NCBI RefSeq assembly: GCF_026283965.1
Contig: NZ_JAPDPD010000005.1
Location: 62,001 to 126,000 of the forward strand
Length of the DNA stretch: 64,000 bases
Origin: Dyella subtropica
GTDB taxonomy: Bacteria > Pseudomonadota > Gammaproteobacteria > Xanthomonadales > Rhodanobacteraceae
Reading direction: 5' to 3'
A program made the translations under genes and the position numbers. A model generated the notes under the pieces. That model was not told the DNA's origin and ran no database searches. It worked only from the letters and a program-made list of their open reading frames with translations. This document shows, one piece after another, positions 9,801 through 18,711 of the stretch (positions are counted from its first letter, which is position 1; each line of letters starts with the position of its first letter).

Positions 9801-10815
9801 CGTTGCCGGCATTCGCCTTCGATTGATTGCCCATCGCCATGGAGCCGGCGCCTGCGGCGGCGGCAACCACATTGCTGTCACCCAACGCGATCGTGGACGT
9901 GGCAAGCGCTTGCGAGCCGTTGCCGATAGCCGTAGCGGTGGCGCCGGTGGCCTTCGCCTGGAAACCCAGCGCCATGGCATAAGCGCCTTGCGCGTTGGTC
10001 TGCGAGCCCACAGCGATGGCATTGGTGTTGCCACCGGCGCCCAGGGTGCTGTCGGCCTTGGCCTGCGAGCCGATGGCGATGTCGTTGACGTAGGTCGCTT
10101 GAGCGGTGGAGCCCAGCGCCAGCGAGTTGGTTCCGGTAGCGACGGACCCCGCGCCTACCGCCACTGCCAAATCGCCGGTGGCTTTGGTTTGTGAGCCTGT
10201 GTCGTAGTAGAGGCCGACATTGGCGTTGTTCGTGTCTGCCGCGCCGATGGCGATGGATCGATAACCTGCCGCATTGGCAGAATCACCCATCGCGACCGCG
10301 CTGACGCCATTGGCGTAGGCAACGTTGCCGAACGCAAGCGAGTATTTGCCGTTGGCGGCGCTTTGGCGGCCCATGGCGATGGCGTCGTCGCCGCTGGCGA
10401 GCGATGCCACGCCAATCGAAATGGCGGAATTGGCTGTCGACTTGGCGAGTGCGCCAATAGCGACGGAGCCCAGATTTACGGCAGCGGAGCTCTGAAAACC
10501 TACGGCCACCCCACCATAGTCAGCCGTTGCGTTGTCGCCTACCGCGGTACCTTTAATGCCATCGTAGATATCGTTGCCGACGCCATTGGGGCTCGGGTTG
10601 CCGGGATTTTTGTGATCGAGAACGTTGCCGTTGTTTGTGCCGGCCGCAGCTCCGTTGGTGTTGGAGCCTGAGCCGGATACCGCCGTTTGCGCCCATGCGG
10701 CGGGCGCCAATACAAACGAGGCCACGATCGCAGCGGCCAATAAACGTTTCGATACGGCGACCTCGCCGAATGAAGCATCGACGCCGGCCTTATTCCTTGC
10801 TTGGATGATGTTCAT
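6841..10815 (-). CDS. YadA-type trimeric autotransporter adhesin
   Basis: A 1324-residue type Vc secreted adhesin. It has an extended N-terminal region plus signal peptide (residues 1-42, cleavage near AWAQ). The head is a long run of 14-residue left-handed beta-roll repeats of the form AxAxGxxAxAxGxxSxAxG, densest in residues about 85-465. Several neck/stalk modules follow, each with the hallmark sequence VTASSTDAVNGSQLY (about residues 490, 700, 780, 920 and 1070). The last 90 residues contain the stalk helix and the four-strand YadA anchor, ending in a terminal tryptophan (GAAMTW) as outer-membrane proteins do. GAGG precedes the start codon. Three copies should assemble into one pore and lollipop-like fibre for attachment or self-aggregation. 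It is followed by a terminator and stands alone; a 761-bp non-coding leader region separates it from gltX. The internal repeats make length variation by recombination plausible. Confidence 0.93.
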   Translation of the reverse strand: MNIIQARNKAGVDASFGEVAVSKRLLAAAIVASFVLAPAAWAQTAVSGSGSNTNGAAAGTNNGNVLDHKNPGNPSPNGVGNDIYDGIKGTAVGDNATADYGGVAVGFQSSAAVNLGSVAIGALAKSTANSAISIGVASLASGDDAIAMGRQSAANGKYSLAFGNVAYANGVSAVAMGDSANAAGYRSIAIGAADTNNANVGLYYDTGSQTKATGDLAVAVGAGSVATGTNSLALGSTAQATYVNDIAIGSQAKADSTLGAGGNTNAIAVGSQTNAQGAYAMALGFQAKATGATATAIGNGSQALATSTIALGDSNVVAAAAGAGSMAMGNQSKANAGNGAVALGYKQTATGNGAVAIGDPNIANGTGAVALGASNVAAGDSLGATAANGALAIGNSNTAIGQGSLALGNSSSATAAGGIAMGDTAQATAGSAVALGSNAIAGNANDVALGSASVTAAPHAGTFDMTGGVAAASSDTNGVLSIGAAGKERQIQNVAAGVLSAASTDAVNGSQLYSVANAFNKFGTSAATALGGGASYNTGTGTFTAPSYTIGSTQYNNVGAALQAINTDLAGVGASSGFVSSNAVTSVQPVAPGSNASAGGYGASAGGANSTVLGNQSTDNGVAGSTVLGEGASIASGLTGSSVALGRGSAVTGDAVATPNGSINGTNYNYAGGAPIGVVSVGSNGNQRQITNVAAGQVTASSTDAVNGSQLYATDQAVNGLGTQLGTLAANAVQYDNASKTSITLGGTGAPAVTLKNVATGGVNATSTDAVNGSQLYATNQQIANITNGKTGPFVSDNSQTSTMPLSSGANATAGGFGASATGADSTVVGNGSTDNGVANATVIGQGASIAAGLAGSNVAIGTGSSVSSAAVATRSGTINGTVYNYAGSVPAGVFSVGSSSQQRQVTNVAAGQVTASSTDAVNGSQLYATNQAMNALGNQVTNVANGTGGEFQISRDRSGNAPTASGTNSAAGGAGAVASGNGSLALGNGSNSSGSNSVAIGTGSTDGGLANVVSVGSSSQQRKVINVGAGAVTATSTDAVNGSQLYQTNQTINNLVNSISTSSGQMYYAADADGAASSATGYNSVAAGPSAKASNTMTLAAGANTTATSVGSTALGAGSTSTGSNSVAIGAGSSDGGQANVVSMGTTNMQRRVTNVAAGVAATDAANVSQLAAVSAASVQYDRNSDGSVNYGSVSVGSAASPAQVHNVADGNAASDAVNVRQLGSGMQTAENWAQSYTDQAVHSLRNHANAGVASAMAMAGLPQAYQLNQHAAAVAVGSFHGESGIAIGVSGISESGRWVYKLNLSSNTRGDTGMSVGAAMTW

Positions 10816-11210
10816 ACGTACCTCGATTGTCGGTAGTGGTTAGCAACGGGGCCGCCGAAACACGCAGCAGCACTCCGCCGCCACGGCTGTGAACCATGCG
10901 GTTGAACACGCTTTGCTTGATGTCCCGAAGAATCGCCCGGTGGTGATGAAAGCCCTATCTCATGTCGCGACGCAGAGCGGCATCGCGCATGCAGTTCTTG
11001 CCTGATCCCTGGATTCGCCCGTCCCTGCTAGGCGAACGAAGAAGCTCCAGTCGGGGCTAAATGCGTCAAGCGAATCAAATGAAACGCCCCGTGCCTTGGT
11101 GCGCATTCTGGATAGCCGCTGAATGAGCCGGCATCAGACAATTCCTAAAAAAGGAGCGGCATGCGTATGGCAGCGATCGCTTGGGAGGCTGTTGAGAAAC
11201 AGCCTGCCAA
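10816..11210. other. Long upstream region of the adhesin gene, no gene seen
   Basis: This interval of about 395 bp sits between the adhesin start and the first REP copy. I see no reading frame with protein-like composition and no riboswitch or clear promoter that I can defend. By position it should hold the adhesin promoter and its regulatory sites. Confidence 0.5.
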
Positions 11211-11359
11211 TAGAGCCCTGTGGGCGACAAACCGGCAGGATTGCCGGTTTGCACGGCGCAAGCCGTCCGCAGGGCGAGGGCCATGGATGGCCCGAGTGAC
11301 CCGGCGCGATAGGCCGATGCCAAGCGCCCATCGCGCACAGGGTGCGCTCCTACAGGAGC
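11211..11359. repeat. REP-like composite repeat, copy 1 of a local pair
   Basis: About 150 bp that starts CCCTGTGGGCGACAAACC and ends CGCACAGGGTGCGCTCCTA. The outer parts are complementary, and the inside includes the palindromes CCGGCAGGATTGCCGG and GGGCCATGGATGGCCC. It is about 85-90% identical to the next copy at 11420-11572, in the same orientation, which makes a direct repeat between the adhesin and gltX. Confidence 0.8.
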
Positions 11360-11419
11360 GACCGCGGCGTTGATGTTGGCGTTGGGTAGGGGCTGGCAAT
11401 CTGCGCAGCAGCGACAACC

Positions 11420-11572
11420 GTAGGAGCCCACCCTGTGGGCGACAAACCGGCAGGACTGCCGGTTTGCACGGCGTAAGCCGCCAGCAGGGCGAAGGCCATG
11501 GATGGCCCGAGTGACCCGGCGCGATAGCGCCGCGCTCAGCGCCTATCGCGCACAGGGTGCGCTCCTATAGGA
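11420..11572. repeat. REP-like composite repeat, copy 2, next to gltX
   Basis: It begins TAGGAGCCCACCCTGTGGGC and ends GCGCACAGGGTGCGCTCCTA, only a few bases after the gltX stop codon. It carries the same inner palindromes as copy 1. Read on the minus strand it would form a strong hairpin at the end of the gltX transcript, so it may serve as its terminator or mRNA-stabilising structure. Confidence 0.8.
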
Positions 11573-11576
11573 GCCG

Positions 11577-12977
11577 TCAGACTTTCGCCTTGGCGATGGC
11601 GTGATCGATGCGCTTCAGAGCCTCATCGCGGCCTGCCAGATAGATGGTGTGATCGATCGACGGCGATACTTGGGTACCGGTCATAGCCACACGCAGCGGC
11701 TGAGCGATCTTGCCCATGCCTAGCTCCAGCTTGGCAGCTACTTGCTCGATCACCTGATGGATCGGTTCCGGCTGCCATGCGCAATCAACCAGCAGCGCAC
11801 TAGCCGCTTCGAGTACGGCGACCGCGCTGTCGTTCTGCAGATGCTTGGCCACGGCTTTGTCGTCCCACTCGACGATCGGGCCGTACCAGATCTTCGCGCG
11901 CTCGGTCATTTCCTTCAGCGTCTGCACGCGGTCGCGCAGCGCAACGATGACATCGGCCGGTACCGGACCCTTGCTGAAATCGATGCCAGCCTGCGTGAGG
12001 TGCCACTCGAACTCAGGCGCCAGCGACTGCGGATCTTCCGTCTTGAGGTAATGCTGGTTGAGCCAGGACAGCTTGGTGAGGTCGAAACGCGATGCCGCCT
12101 TGTTGACGTCGGCGATATCGAACAGCTCGATCATCTCCTGCTGCGAGAAGATTTCCTGATCGCCATGCGACCAGCCCAGGCGCACCAGGTAGTTCAGCAA
12201 CGCGTGCGGGAGGAAGCCGTCGTCGCGGTACTGCATCACGCTGACCGCACCATGGCGCTTGCTGAGCTTCTGGCCATCGGGGCCGAGGATCATCGGCAGG
12301 TGCGCGAACTCCGGCACCGGAGCGCCCAGCGCCTGATAGATGTTGATCTGGCGCGGCGTGTTGTTGACGTGGTCGTCGCCGCGGATCACCTCGGTGATGC
12401 CCATGTCGATGTCGTCGACCACCACAGCGAAGTTGTAGGTCGGCCAGCCGTCGGAACGGAAGATCACCAGATCGTCCAGCTCAGTGTTGGCCCACTCCAC
12501 GCGGCCCTTCACCTTGTCGTCGAACACCACCGAACCTTCCAGCGGGTTCTTGAAGCGGATCACGCGGTTCGGATCGTCGCGGTACGGCTCGTTGCGGTCG
12601 CGGTAGTAGCCGTTGTAGCGGGGTTTTTCGCCCTTGGCCATGGCGGCCTCGCGCATGGCCTCGATCTCTTCTTTGCTCTCGTAGGCGTAGTAGGCCTTGC
12701 CGGCCTTGAGCAGATCGTCGGCCACCTGCTTGTAGCGCTCCAGGCGGTGGGTCTGGTACAGCGGCCCCTCATCGTGCACCAGGCCCAGCCACTGCATGCC
12801 GTCGAGGATGGCCTGCACGGCAGCATCCGTTGAACGCTCGCGGTCGGTATCCTCGATGCGCAGTGCAAACTGACCGCCGCGACGGCGCGCTTCCAGCCAG
12901 CAATAAAGCGCGGTGCGAGCGCCACCGATATGCAGGAAGCCGGTGGGACTGGGGGCGAAGCGGGTGCGGACGGTCAT
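11577..12977 (-). CDS. gltX: Glutamyl-tRNA synthetase
   Basis: The cytoplasmic class I aminoacyl-tRNA synthetase that charges tRNA-Glu. Length (466 residues) matches the bacterial family. The N-terminal Rossmann fold carries the HIGH-type motif in [20 protein letters not shown] (HIGG at 16-19), and the KMSKS-type motif KLSKRHG lies near residue 237. The conserved IEDTDRER and [13 protein letters not shown] segments bind glutamate and ATP. A helical anticodon-binding domain fills the C-terminal third. The gene is transcribed alone and is divergent from the outer-membrane protein gene starting 33 bp away, so their promoters must overlap. Confidence 0.97.
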   Translation of the reverse strand: MTVRTRFAPSPTGFLHIGGARTALYCWLEARRRGGQFALRIEDTDRERSTDAAVQAILDGMQWLGLVHDEGPLYQTHRLERYKQVADDLLKAGKAYYAYESKEEIEAMREAAMAKGEKPRYNGYYRDRNEPYRDDPNRVIRFKNPLEGSVVFDDKVKGRVEWANTELDDLVIFRSDGWPTYNFAVVVDDIDMGITEVIRGDDHVNNTPRQINIYQALGAPVPEFAHLPMILGPDGQKLSKRHGAVSVMQYRDDGFLPHALLNYLVRLGWSHGDQEIFSQQEMIELFDIADVNKAASRFDLTKLSWLNQHYLKTEDPQSLAPEFEWHLTQAGIDFSKGPVPADVIVALRDRVQTLKEMTERAKIWYGPIVEWDDKAVAKHLQNDSAVAVLEAASALLVDCAWQPEPIHQVIEQVAAKLELGMGKIAQPLRVAMTGTQVSPSIDHTIYLAGRDEALKRIDHAIAKAKV

Positions 12978-13009
12978 TGGGGTTTTCTTGGAAGGTGTGG
13001 AGCGAAGCG

Positions 13010-13819
13010 ATGGATTTTAGCCGATCTGGCCGGTGGTACCGCGCACTTTTACCGGCCCTGCTCCTGCTGGCCGGCGCCACGCAGGCGCAGGCGCAAGCGG
13101 AGGCGGAGGCGGAGGCGGAGGAGGCTCCTGGTTTCGATCGCCCGGGCCTGGGCTTTTCCACCAACCCACTGCACGCCGGCCAGTTCGGCTTTGAGCAAGG
13201 ACTGCCCGATTGGAGCCGTCATCGTGATGCCGGCACCACCAGTGACTTGGCCACGTACGACAGCCTGCTCCGCTTGGGACTCGGTTCTGGGTTCGAATTG
13301 CAGTTGGGCGGCTCGCCCTACAACCGCCTGCGCCAGACTGGCGATGGTCCATCGCAGACCAGCCATGGTCGCGGCGATACCAGCCTGAGCCTGAAATGGG
13401 CACCACCATCGTCCAGCGAGGCTTGGAATTGGGGCGTGCTCGGCACGATGGAATTCACTGATGGTGCCCGCAACTTCCGTAGCGACCGGCGCGTCTACAC
13501 CGTCGGTGCAGTCCTCGACCAGAAGCTCAACGAGCGCACGGACATTAGCTATTTCGCGCAGTGGCAGCGCAGCGGCGGACGGGACAATTATTTGCTGGCA
13601 CCCGACTACAACTACGAGCTCACCGATCAGGTGGGCGTCTACCTCGAAGCTGCATTTCTACGCGACGCGGACTACCGTAATGGTACTCAGGCAGGTGGCG
13701 GGCTCTCCTGGCAGCCGCTGCACAACTTGCAGTTCGACACATGGTTCCGTCACCGCCTCAGCGGACAAGCGGCCACCTGGGAAGCAGGCGTAGGCGTAGC
13801 GATGCTGTTCGGCCGCTGA
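13010..13819 (+). CDS. Outer-membrane beta-barrel protein of the transporter/MetA type
   Basis: A 269-residue protein with a signal peptide (residues 1-28, ending TQAQA). A short acidic stretch of alternating Ala and Glu follows, encoded by a run of GCGGAG units at about 13096-13124 that could slip. The rest alternates polar and hydrophobic residues with many aromatic strand ends ([49 protein letters not shown]) and ends in LFGR. This fits the family called transporter or phenol-degradation MetA-like outer-membrane protein; the substrate is unknown. The ATG at 13010 has GGAAGG/GTGGAG upstream; a longer frame from 12830 would run inside gltX and is rejected. Confidence 0.75.
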   Translation: MDFSRSGRWYRALLPALLLLAGATQAQAQAEAEAEAEEAPGFDRPGLGFSTNPLHAGQFGFEQGLPDWSRHRDAGTTSDLATYDSLLRLGLGSGFELQLGGSPYNRLRQTGDGPSQTSHGRGDTSLSLKWAPPSSSEAWNWGVLGTMEFTDGARNFRSDRRVYTVGAVLDQKLNERTDISYFAQWQRSGGRDNYLLAPDYNYELTDQVGVYLEAAFLRDADYRNGTQAGGGLSWQPLHNLQFDTWFRHRLSGQAATWEAGVGVAMLFGR

Positions 13820-13873
13820 ACTCATCGCGCCAAAGAGGCGGCTCCGCGGTGACAGAGCCGTCTCGCGATGGCG

Positions 13874-14308
13874 TTACTTCACATGCACCGTGATCTTCTT
13901 CGACACCACCGCTGGATCGAACGGGATGTGATTCTCGTCGGCCAGTTCCAGCTGCAGCGTGTGCGTGCCTGGCTTCAACTTGATGGTGGTTTCAGTCTGG
14001 CCGTTGCCGAAATGGACATGGTTCTCGTCCTTGGCGATCGGCTGGCCGGCCGCGGGCATATCCGTCACGTCGATCAGCAGGTGGTGGTGGCCCGTGCCTT
14101 CCTTCTTTACGCCGGCTGGGGCCACACCCATGCCCTTCAGGCCGAAGCTCACCGTGACCTCCTGCCCCACCGTGGCGCCGTCCTTGGGTGAAATGATGTA
14201 GACCTCGGCGCCGGCAGGTGCCTTGGTTACCGGCAGCGCGGGAGCATCGGCAGCGAACACTGCCCCGGTCAGGGTGGCCAGGGCCAGGGCGAGCAGGATG
14301 CGTTTCAT
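13874..14308 (-). CDS. DUF4399 family periplasmic protein
   Basis: A 144-residue secreted protein. Residues 1-19 are a signal peptide (MKRILLALALATLTGAVFAA). The mature part matches the DUF4399 pattern: VYIISPKDGATVGQEVTVSFGLKGMGVAPAG, then a histidine cluster TGHHHLLIDV (about residues 72-81) and HTLQLELADENHIPF. The histidines suggest metal binding, which is an inference; the family has no settled function. It is monocistronic and convergent with the outer-membrane protein gene 54 bp away. The longer frame to 14371 is rejected because MKRILL gives a clean signal peptide. Confidence 0.8.
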   Translation of the reverse strand: MKRILLALALATLTGAVFAADAPALPVTKAPAGAEVYIISPKDGATVGQEVTVSFGLKGMGVAPAGVKKEGTGHHHLLIDVTDMPAAGQPIAKDENHVHFGNGQTETTIKLKPGTHTLQLELADENHIPFDPAVVSKKITVHVK

Positions 14309-14474
14309 CGTCGGTTCTCCATAGTGACAAGGGCGACCAGTGTAAGCGCCCGGCCATTCAGAAAGCGCCAATGAATCCGCCTATTGGGCGTCTGCGTCAC
14401 ACGGGTGTCATAGGTGCGCCACGCCCCCGAAACGCCGAAAGCCGAACCTACGCCGGGCCAGCACAGGTATTCCC

Positions 14475-15635
14475 ATGCGCATCGGCATCGTCACAGAGAC
14501 GTATCCGCCAGAAATCAACGGCGTTGCACTCACCGTGCATAGCCTCGCCGCCGGCCTCGCGTCGCGCGGACACACCGTCGACCTGATCCGTCCGCGACAG
14601 GCACAACCGTTCAAGGATGAACCCGGCATCGTCGCCGTGGAAATGCGGGGCGCTTCGCTGCCGCGCTATCCAGGGTTGCGCTTCGGCCTCCCCGCCGGGC
14701 GCCTGTTGCGCGAACGCTGGACACGTTTACGGCCGGACGCCATCTACGTGGCCACGGAAGGCCCCCTGGGCTGGTCGGCGGTGCGCACGGCGAACAAGCT
14801 GGGCATTCCCGCCGCTACCGGTTTCCACACGCGCTTCGACGCTTATGCCAACCATTACGGTGTGGGCTTCCTCACGCCCATCGTGCGCAACTACCTGCGC
14901 CGCTTCCATCGGCGAGCCGCGGCCACCCTGGTGCCTACCGATGCCCTGGCGAGCGAACTGAGCGCCCTCGGCGTCGATTCCGCCCGCCTGCTGCGCCGTG
15001 CCGTGGATACGCAGTTGTTCCATCCGCGCTACCGCGATGCATCCTTACGCGCCGCTTGGGGCGTCGATGGCAACACGCCAGTGGTGCTCTATGTCGGCCG
15101 CATCGCGCCGGAGAAAAATCTCGATCTGGCGGTGCGCACCTTCCGCGCCATCCAGCAACAGGTACCGAAAGCACGCTACGTGTGGGTGGGCGACGGCCCG
15201 GCACGTGCCGCATTGCAGGCGGCCCATCCGGATTTCATCTTCGCCGGCATGCAGCGCGGCGAAGCGCTCGCGCGCCACTACGCCAGCGCCGATCTGTTTC
15301 CCTTCCCCAGCCTCAGCGAAACCTTCGGCAACGTGATTCTCGAAGCACTGGCCGCCGGCCTGCCGGTGGTGGCCTACGAAGAGGGTGCCGCGCGCGAACA
15401 CCTCGACACCGGCATCAACGGTTACCGCATTGAAGCCGGCAACGAAACCGCCTTCATCGAGGCGACCACCACCCTGGCCTGCAACGCCAGCCTGATTCGC
15501 CACATGGGCCGCGCCGCACAAGCCAGCATCGCCAACCTCTCCCCGGACGCGGTGATCCGCGAATTCGAAACCCTGTTGAGCGAACTGGCCAAGGAGCACA
15601 GCGATGAACACCCTACCGCCGCTGCACACGCCTAA
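14475..15635 (+). CDS. GT4-type glycosyltransferase, mannosyltransferase-like
   Basis: A 386-residue cytoplasmic or membrane-associated glycosyltransferase of the GT-B fold. It opens with the acceptor-side Gly-rich loop MRIGIVTETYPPEINGVALTV. The sugar-nucleotide half holds VVLYVGRIAPEKNLDLAVRTF (about 200-220) and the E-x7-E motif in FPSLSETFGNVILEALAAGLPVVAY (about 275-300), both typical of retaining GT4 enzymes such as GDP-mannose-dependent alpha-mannosyltransferases. The donor sugar cannot be fixed from sequence alone. Its 3' end overlaps the PAP2 phosphatase gene by 32 bp, so the two are translationally linked and probably act in the same lipid-linked glycan or glycolipid pathway. Confidence 0.85.
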   Translation: MRIGIVTETYPPEINGVALTVHSLAAGLASRGHTVDLIRPRQAQPFKDEPGIVAVEMRGASLPRYPGLRFGLPAGRLLRERWTRLRPDAIYVATEGPLGWSAVRTANKLGIPAATGFHTRFDAYANHYGVGFLTPIVRNYLRRFHRRAAATLVPTDALASELSALGVDSARLLRRAVDTQLFHPRYRDASLRAAWGVDGNTPVVLYVGRIAPEKNLDLAVRTFRAIQQQVPKARYVWVGDGPARAALQAAHPDFIFAGMQRGEALARHYASADLFPFPSLSETFGNVILEALAAGLPVVAYEEGAAREHLDTGINGYRIEAGNETAFIEATTTLACNASLIRHMGRAAQASIANLSPDAVIREFETLLSELAKEHSDEHPTAAAHA

Positions 15636-16176
15636 TTTGCCGGCCGGCCCGCGCTTCGCAATCGATCGCCGGATCTGTGTTGCCGCCAATCATTGGGGAG
15701 CACGTCGCGCCGTGGGTGTGTTCTTCGGCATCATCAGCCGACTCGGCGATGGTGTGTTCTGGTATGCGCTGATGCTCGCGTTGGCACTGATCGATGGCCG
15801 ACGCGGCCTGCTCGCCGCCGTGCAAATGGCCGTCACTGGCCTCACCGCTCTGCTGCTGTATCGCCTGCTCAAGCGCTGGACGCGCCGGCCGCGACCGTTC
15901 CGCGCCTGCCCCGGCGTGATCGCGCACGTGCCACCGCTGGACGAATTCAGTTTCCCCTCGGGCCACACGTTGCAAGCGGTGAGCTTCACCATCGTCGCGC
16001 TGGCCTGGTATCCGCTGCTGGCACCGCTGCTGCTGACTTTCACCACGCTCATCGGTGCATCGCGCGTGATTCTCGGCCTGCACTATCCGAGCGATGTGCT
16101 CGCGGCGACGGTCATCGGCAGTGCGCTCGGCGCGCTGTCGTTGTGGCTGATGCCGATGGCGCATTGGATGCACTGA
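15604..16176 (+). CDS. PAP2 family membrane phosphatase
   Basis: A 190-residue integral membrane phosphatase with about five hydrophobic helices. All three parts of the PAP2 signature are present: KRWTRRPRP (Kx6RP), FSFPSGHTLQ (PSGH) and SRVILGLHYPSD (SRx5HxxxD). The family removes phosphate from lipid phosphates such as phosphatidate, phosphatidylglycerophosphate or undecaprenyl pyrophosphate; which one is not decided here. The start codon lies inside the upstream glycosyltransferase gene, which suggests coupled translation and a shared pathway in membrane glycolipid synthesis. Confidence 0.88.
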   Translation: MNTLPPLHTPNLPAGPRFAIDRRICVAANHWGARRAVGVFFGIISRLGDGVFWYALMLALALIDGRRGLLAAVQMAVTGLTALLLYRLLKRWTRRPRPFRACPGVIAHVPPLDEFSFPSGHTLQAVSFTIVALAWYPLLAPLLLTFTTLIGASRVILGLHYPSDVLAATVIGSALGALSLWLMPMAHWMH

Positions 16177-16243
16177 TACAAGCTGCTGTGCATTTCATAA
16201 GCACGACGTCACACCTGTCTTTAAGATCAGACAGATAGACCAC

Positions 16244-16669
16244 CTATCCACAGCCTTTACCCACAGCCCTCCACAATCCCTGTGGAAAACCGCGCATTTC
16301 GCGCAGGTTTGTTGGGCAAAACTTCGACACGTTGTAGCAAGTGGTTGTCGACAAAGGTGTCGATGCACGTTGTCCACAGGCTTACATGCACAACATCCAC
16401 AAGCGCTGTGGAAAACCTTGCTCGACACACGCCAGGCGCGCTGGCGAAAACTTCATCACTGCGTACCAAGTGCTTGTCGACAAAGGTGCATAACGTGTTT
16501 GTCCACAGGCTTACGCAAACAACATCCACAGCCGCTGTGGACAACATGCACGCCACCACGCACGGTGTGACCAAAACATCGACAGTGTGTGCGAAGCGTT
16601 GTTGGCACAAGCACTTGGAGTGCTTTTCCACAGGCTTACCCGAAGAACATCCACAGCGGCTGTGGACAA
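16244..16669. repeat. Tandem array of DnaA-box-like sites (about 127-bp period, four copies)
   Basis: The 791-bp gap between the PAP2 gene and accD has no believable gene. Its left part holds four copies of a box triad starting at 16244, 16370, 16499 and 16624 (spacing 126, 129, 125 bp). Each triad has two direct boxes 23 bp apart and one inverted box 37 bp from the first. First boxes are CTATCCACA, TTGTCCACA, TTGTCCACA and TTTTCCACA. Second boxes are CCCTCCACA and three ACATCCACA. Inverted boxes are TGTGGAAAA (16281, 16407) and TGTGGACAA (16536, 16661). An extra TTACCCACA is at 16257. The first and inverted boxes are mostly one base from the DnaA consensus TTATCCACA, and the core TCCACA is intact in every triad box. 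The palindrome TTGTCGACAA also recurs at 16345 and 16474. No dnaA, dnaN or AT-rich unwinding stretch is present. See findings. Confidence 0.85.
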
Positions 16670-16676
16670 CGTGCTT

Positions 16677-16894
16677 CCTGATTAGCGTCGACTCTCAGCT
16701 GATGCGGTTTTGCCCCTCCCCTTGCTTGCGACGCAAAGCTAGTCCCGTGGGACAGGGGGAGGCTGGGAGGGGGTGAACCCTTGCGAAAACCTCTCCCGAA
16801 ACGCTTTCTCAAGTACTCACCCCTCCCCAGCCCTCCCCTGCAAGCAAGGGAGGGAGCTAACCGCACGCGTAGCTGAAAGTCGACGCTAATCAGG
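16677..16894. mobile_element. MITE-like palindromic element, copy A
   Basis: A 218-bp element with 24-bp terminal inverted repeats that match at 23 positions (left end CCTGATTAGCGTCGAC, right end GTCGACGCTAATCAGG). The inverted homology continues inward through GCGGTT, CCTCCC and GCTTGC blocks. The flanks are ACGTGCTT (16669-16676) and ACGTGCCTT (16895-16903), a near-perfect target-site duplication. No transposase gene is inside, so any movement must have used an enzyme encoded elsewhere. A second copy lies at 31447-31661. This copy landed against the last box of the DnaA-box-like array. Confidence 0.85.
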
Positions 16895-16919
16895 ACGTGC
16901 CTTGCCGATGCCTGAAACG

Positions 16920-16945
16920 ACGATGCCGCCTTTCGGCGGCATCGT
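16920..16945 (-). terminator. Hairpin terminator after accD
   Basis: A perfect 11-bp stem (ACGATGCCGCC and GGCGGCATCGT) with a 4-base loop, 22 bp beyond the accD stop codon. There is little T-run on the accD side, so termination strength is uncertain. Confidence 0.6.
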
Positions 16946-16967
16946 TTGGATCGTCATGGCGACGCGA

Positions 16968-17837
<870 letters not shown>

Positions 17838-17910
17838 CGCAACACCTCAAACGTTCCTGACCTGACCGATCCCTTCAAACCAGCCAGCGTCAAACCAGCT
17901 AGGGACCGTA

Positions 17911-18711
17911 TCAATGTGCGTCGAGCGCGGCCCGTATCGGTTGCAGGAAGTCCTGCACGCGGCTGGCGATGTCGCCGGCCTGTGCCGCCCCCGCCAGCCG
18001 TTCGACCAGCGCGCTGCCGATGACTACCGCATCGGCAAACCCGGCAATGGCCTTCGCACTGTGCGCATCGCGCACGCCGAAACCCACAGCCACCGGCGCC
18101 TTCGCGCGGGCTCGGATGTCGGCCACGCGGGCCGCGATATCCGAGGTACTCAAACGCCCCGCGCCAGTGATGCCGGCAAACGACACATAGTACAGGAAAC
18201 CCTCCGCCAACCCGCACAGCTGCGCCATACGCGCGGGTGCGGTGGTGGGCGCCGCCAGCAGGATTTGCTGCAGACCCACGGCCTTCAGCGGCGTCAGCAC
18301 GGCGGATTCTTCCAGCGGGCAATCCACTAGCAACACGCCATCCACACCGGCTTTCACGGCTTCCTGTGCGAAACGCTCGTAGCCATGGATCTCGACGGGA
18401 TTGAGGTAGCCCATCAACACCACCGGCGTCTCCGCGTCGCGCTGGCGGAACTCGGCGACCCAGCGCAGCACATCGCCGAGCCCCACGCCCTTGGCAATGG
18501 CGCGCTCGCTGGCGTGCTGGATCACTGGGCCGTCAGCCATCGGGTCGGAGAACGGCACGCCGAGCTCAATCAGATCGGCGCCCGCGTCGACCAGGGCATG
18601 CATCAGCGCGACGGTGTGCACCGGCGCGGGATCGCCTGCGGTGACGAACGGAATCAGGCCGGTGCGGCCGGCGGCTTTCAACGCGGCGAAACGACGGTCG
18701 ATGCGGCTCAT
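17911..18711 (-). CDS. trpA: Tryptophan synthase alpha subunit
   Basis: A 266-residue TIM-barrel enzyme that cleaves indole-3-glycerol phosphate to indole and glyceraldehyde 3-phosphate and passes indole to TrpB. Catalytic E49 and D60 fall in [16 protein letters not shown]. The phosphate-binding end is present in [14 protein letters not shown] and VIGSALVE. The start at 18711 overlaps the trpB stop as ATGA, which couples translation of the two subunits; the longer frame to 18777 is rejected. Confidence 0.97.
   Translation of the reverse strand: MSRIDRRFAALKAAGRTGLIPFVTAGDPAPVHTVALMHALVDAGADLIELGVPFSDPMADGPVIQHASERAIAKGVGLGDVLRWVAEFRQRDAETPVVLMGYLNPVEIHGYERFAQEAVKAGVDGVLLVDCPLEESAVLTPLKAVGLQQILLAAPTTAPARMAQLCGLAEGFLYYVSFAGITGAGRLSTSDIAARVADIRARAKAPVAVGFGVRDAHSAKAIAGFADAVVIGSALVERLAGAAQAGDIASRVQDFLQPIRAALDAH

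Noticed and set aside
16244-16669. Chromosomal replication origin oriC
   Set aside because: No dnaA, dnaN, recF, gyrB or rpmH nearby and no AT-rich unwinding region; box clustering alone fits a titration locus as well.
16244-16669. CRISPR array
   Set aside because: Periods are ~127 bp with similarity spread across whole units; there are no short identical repeats with unique spacers and no cas genes.
16282-16776. A 164-residue frame on the plus strand and a 124-residue frame on the minus strand across the box array
   Set aside because: They follow from the tandem units (two of three periods are multiples of three), have Thr/His/Cys-heavy low-complexity composition, no ribosome site, and the first runs into the MITE-like element.
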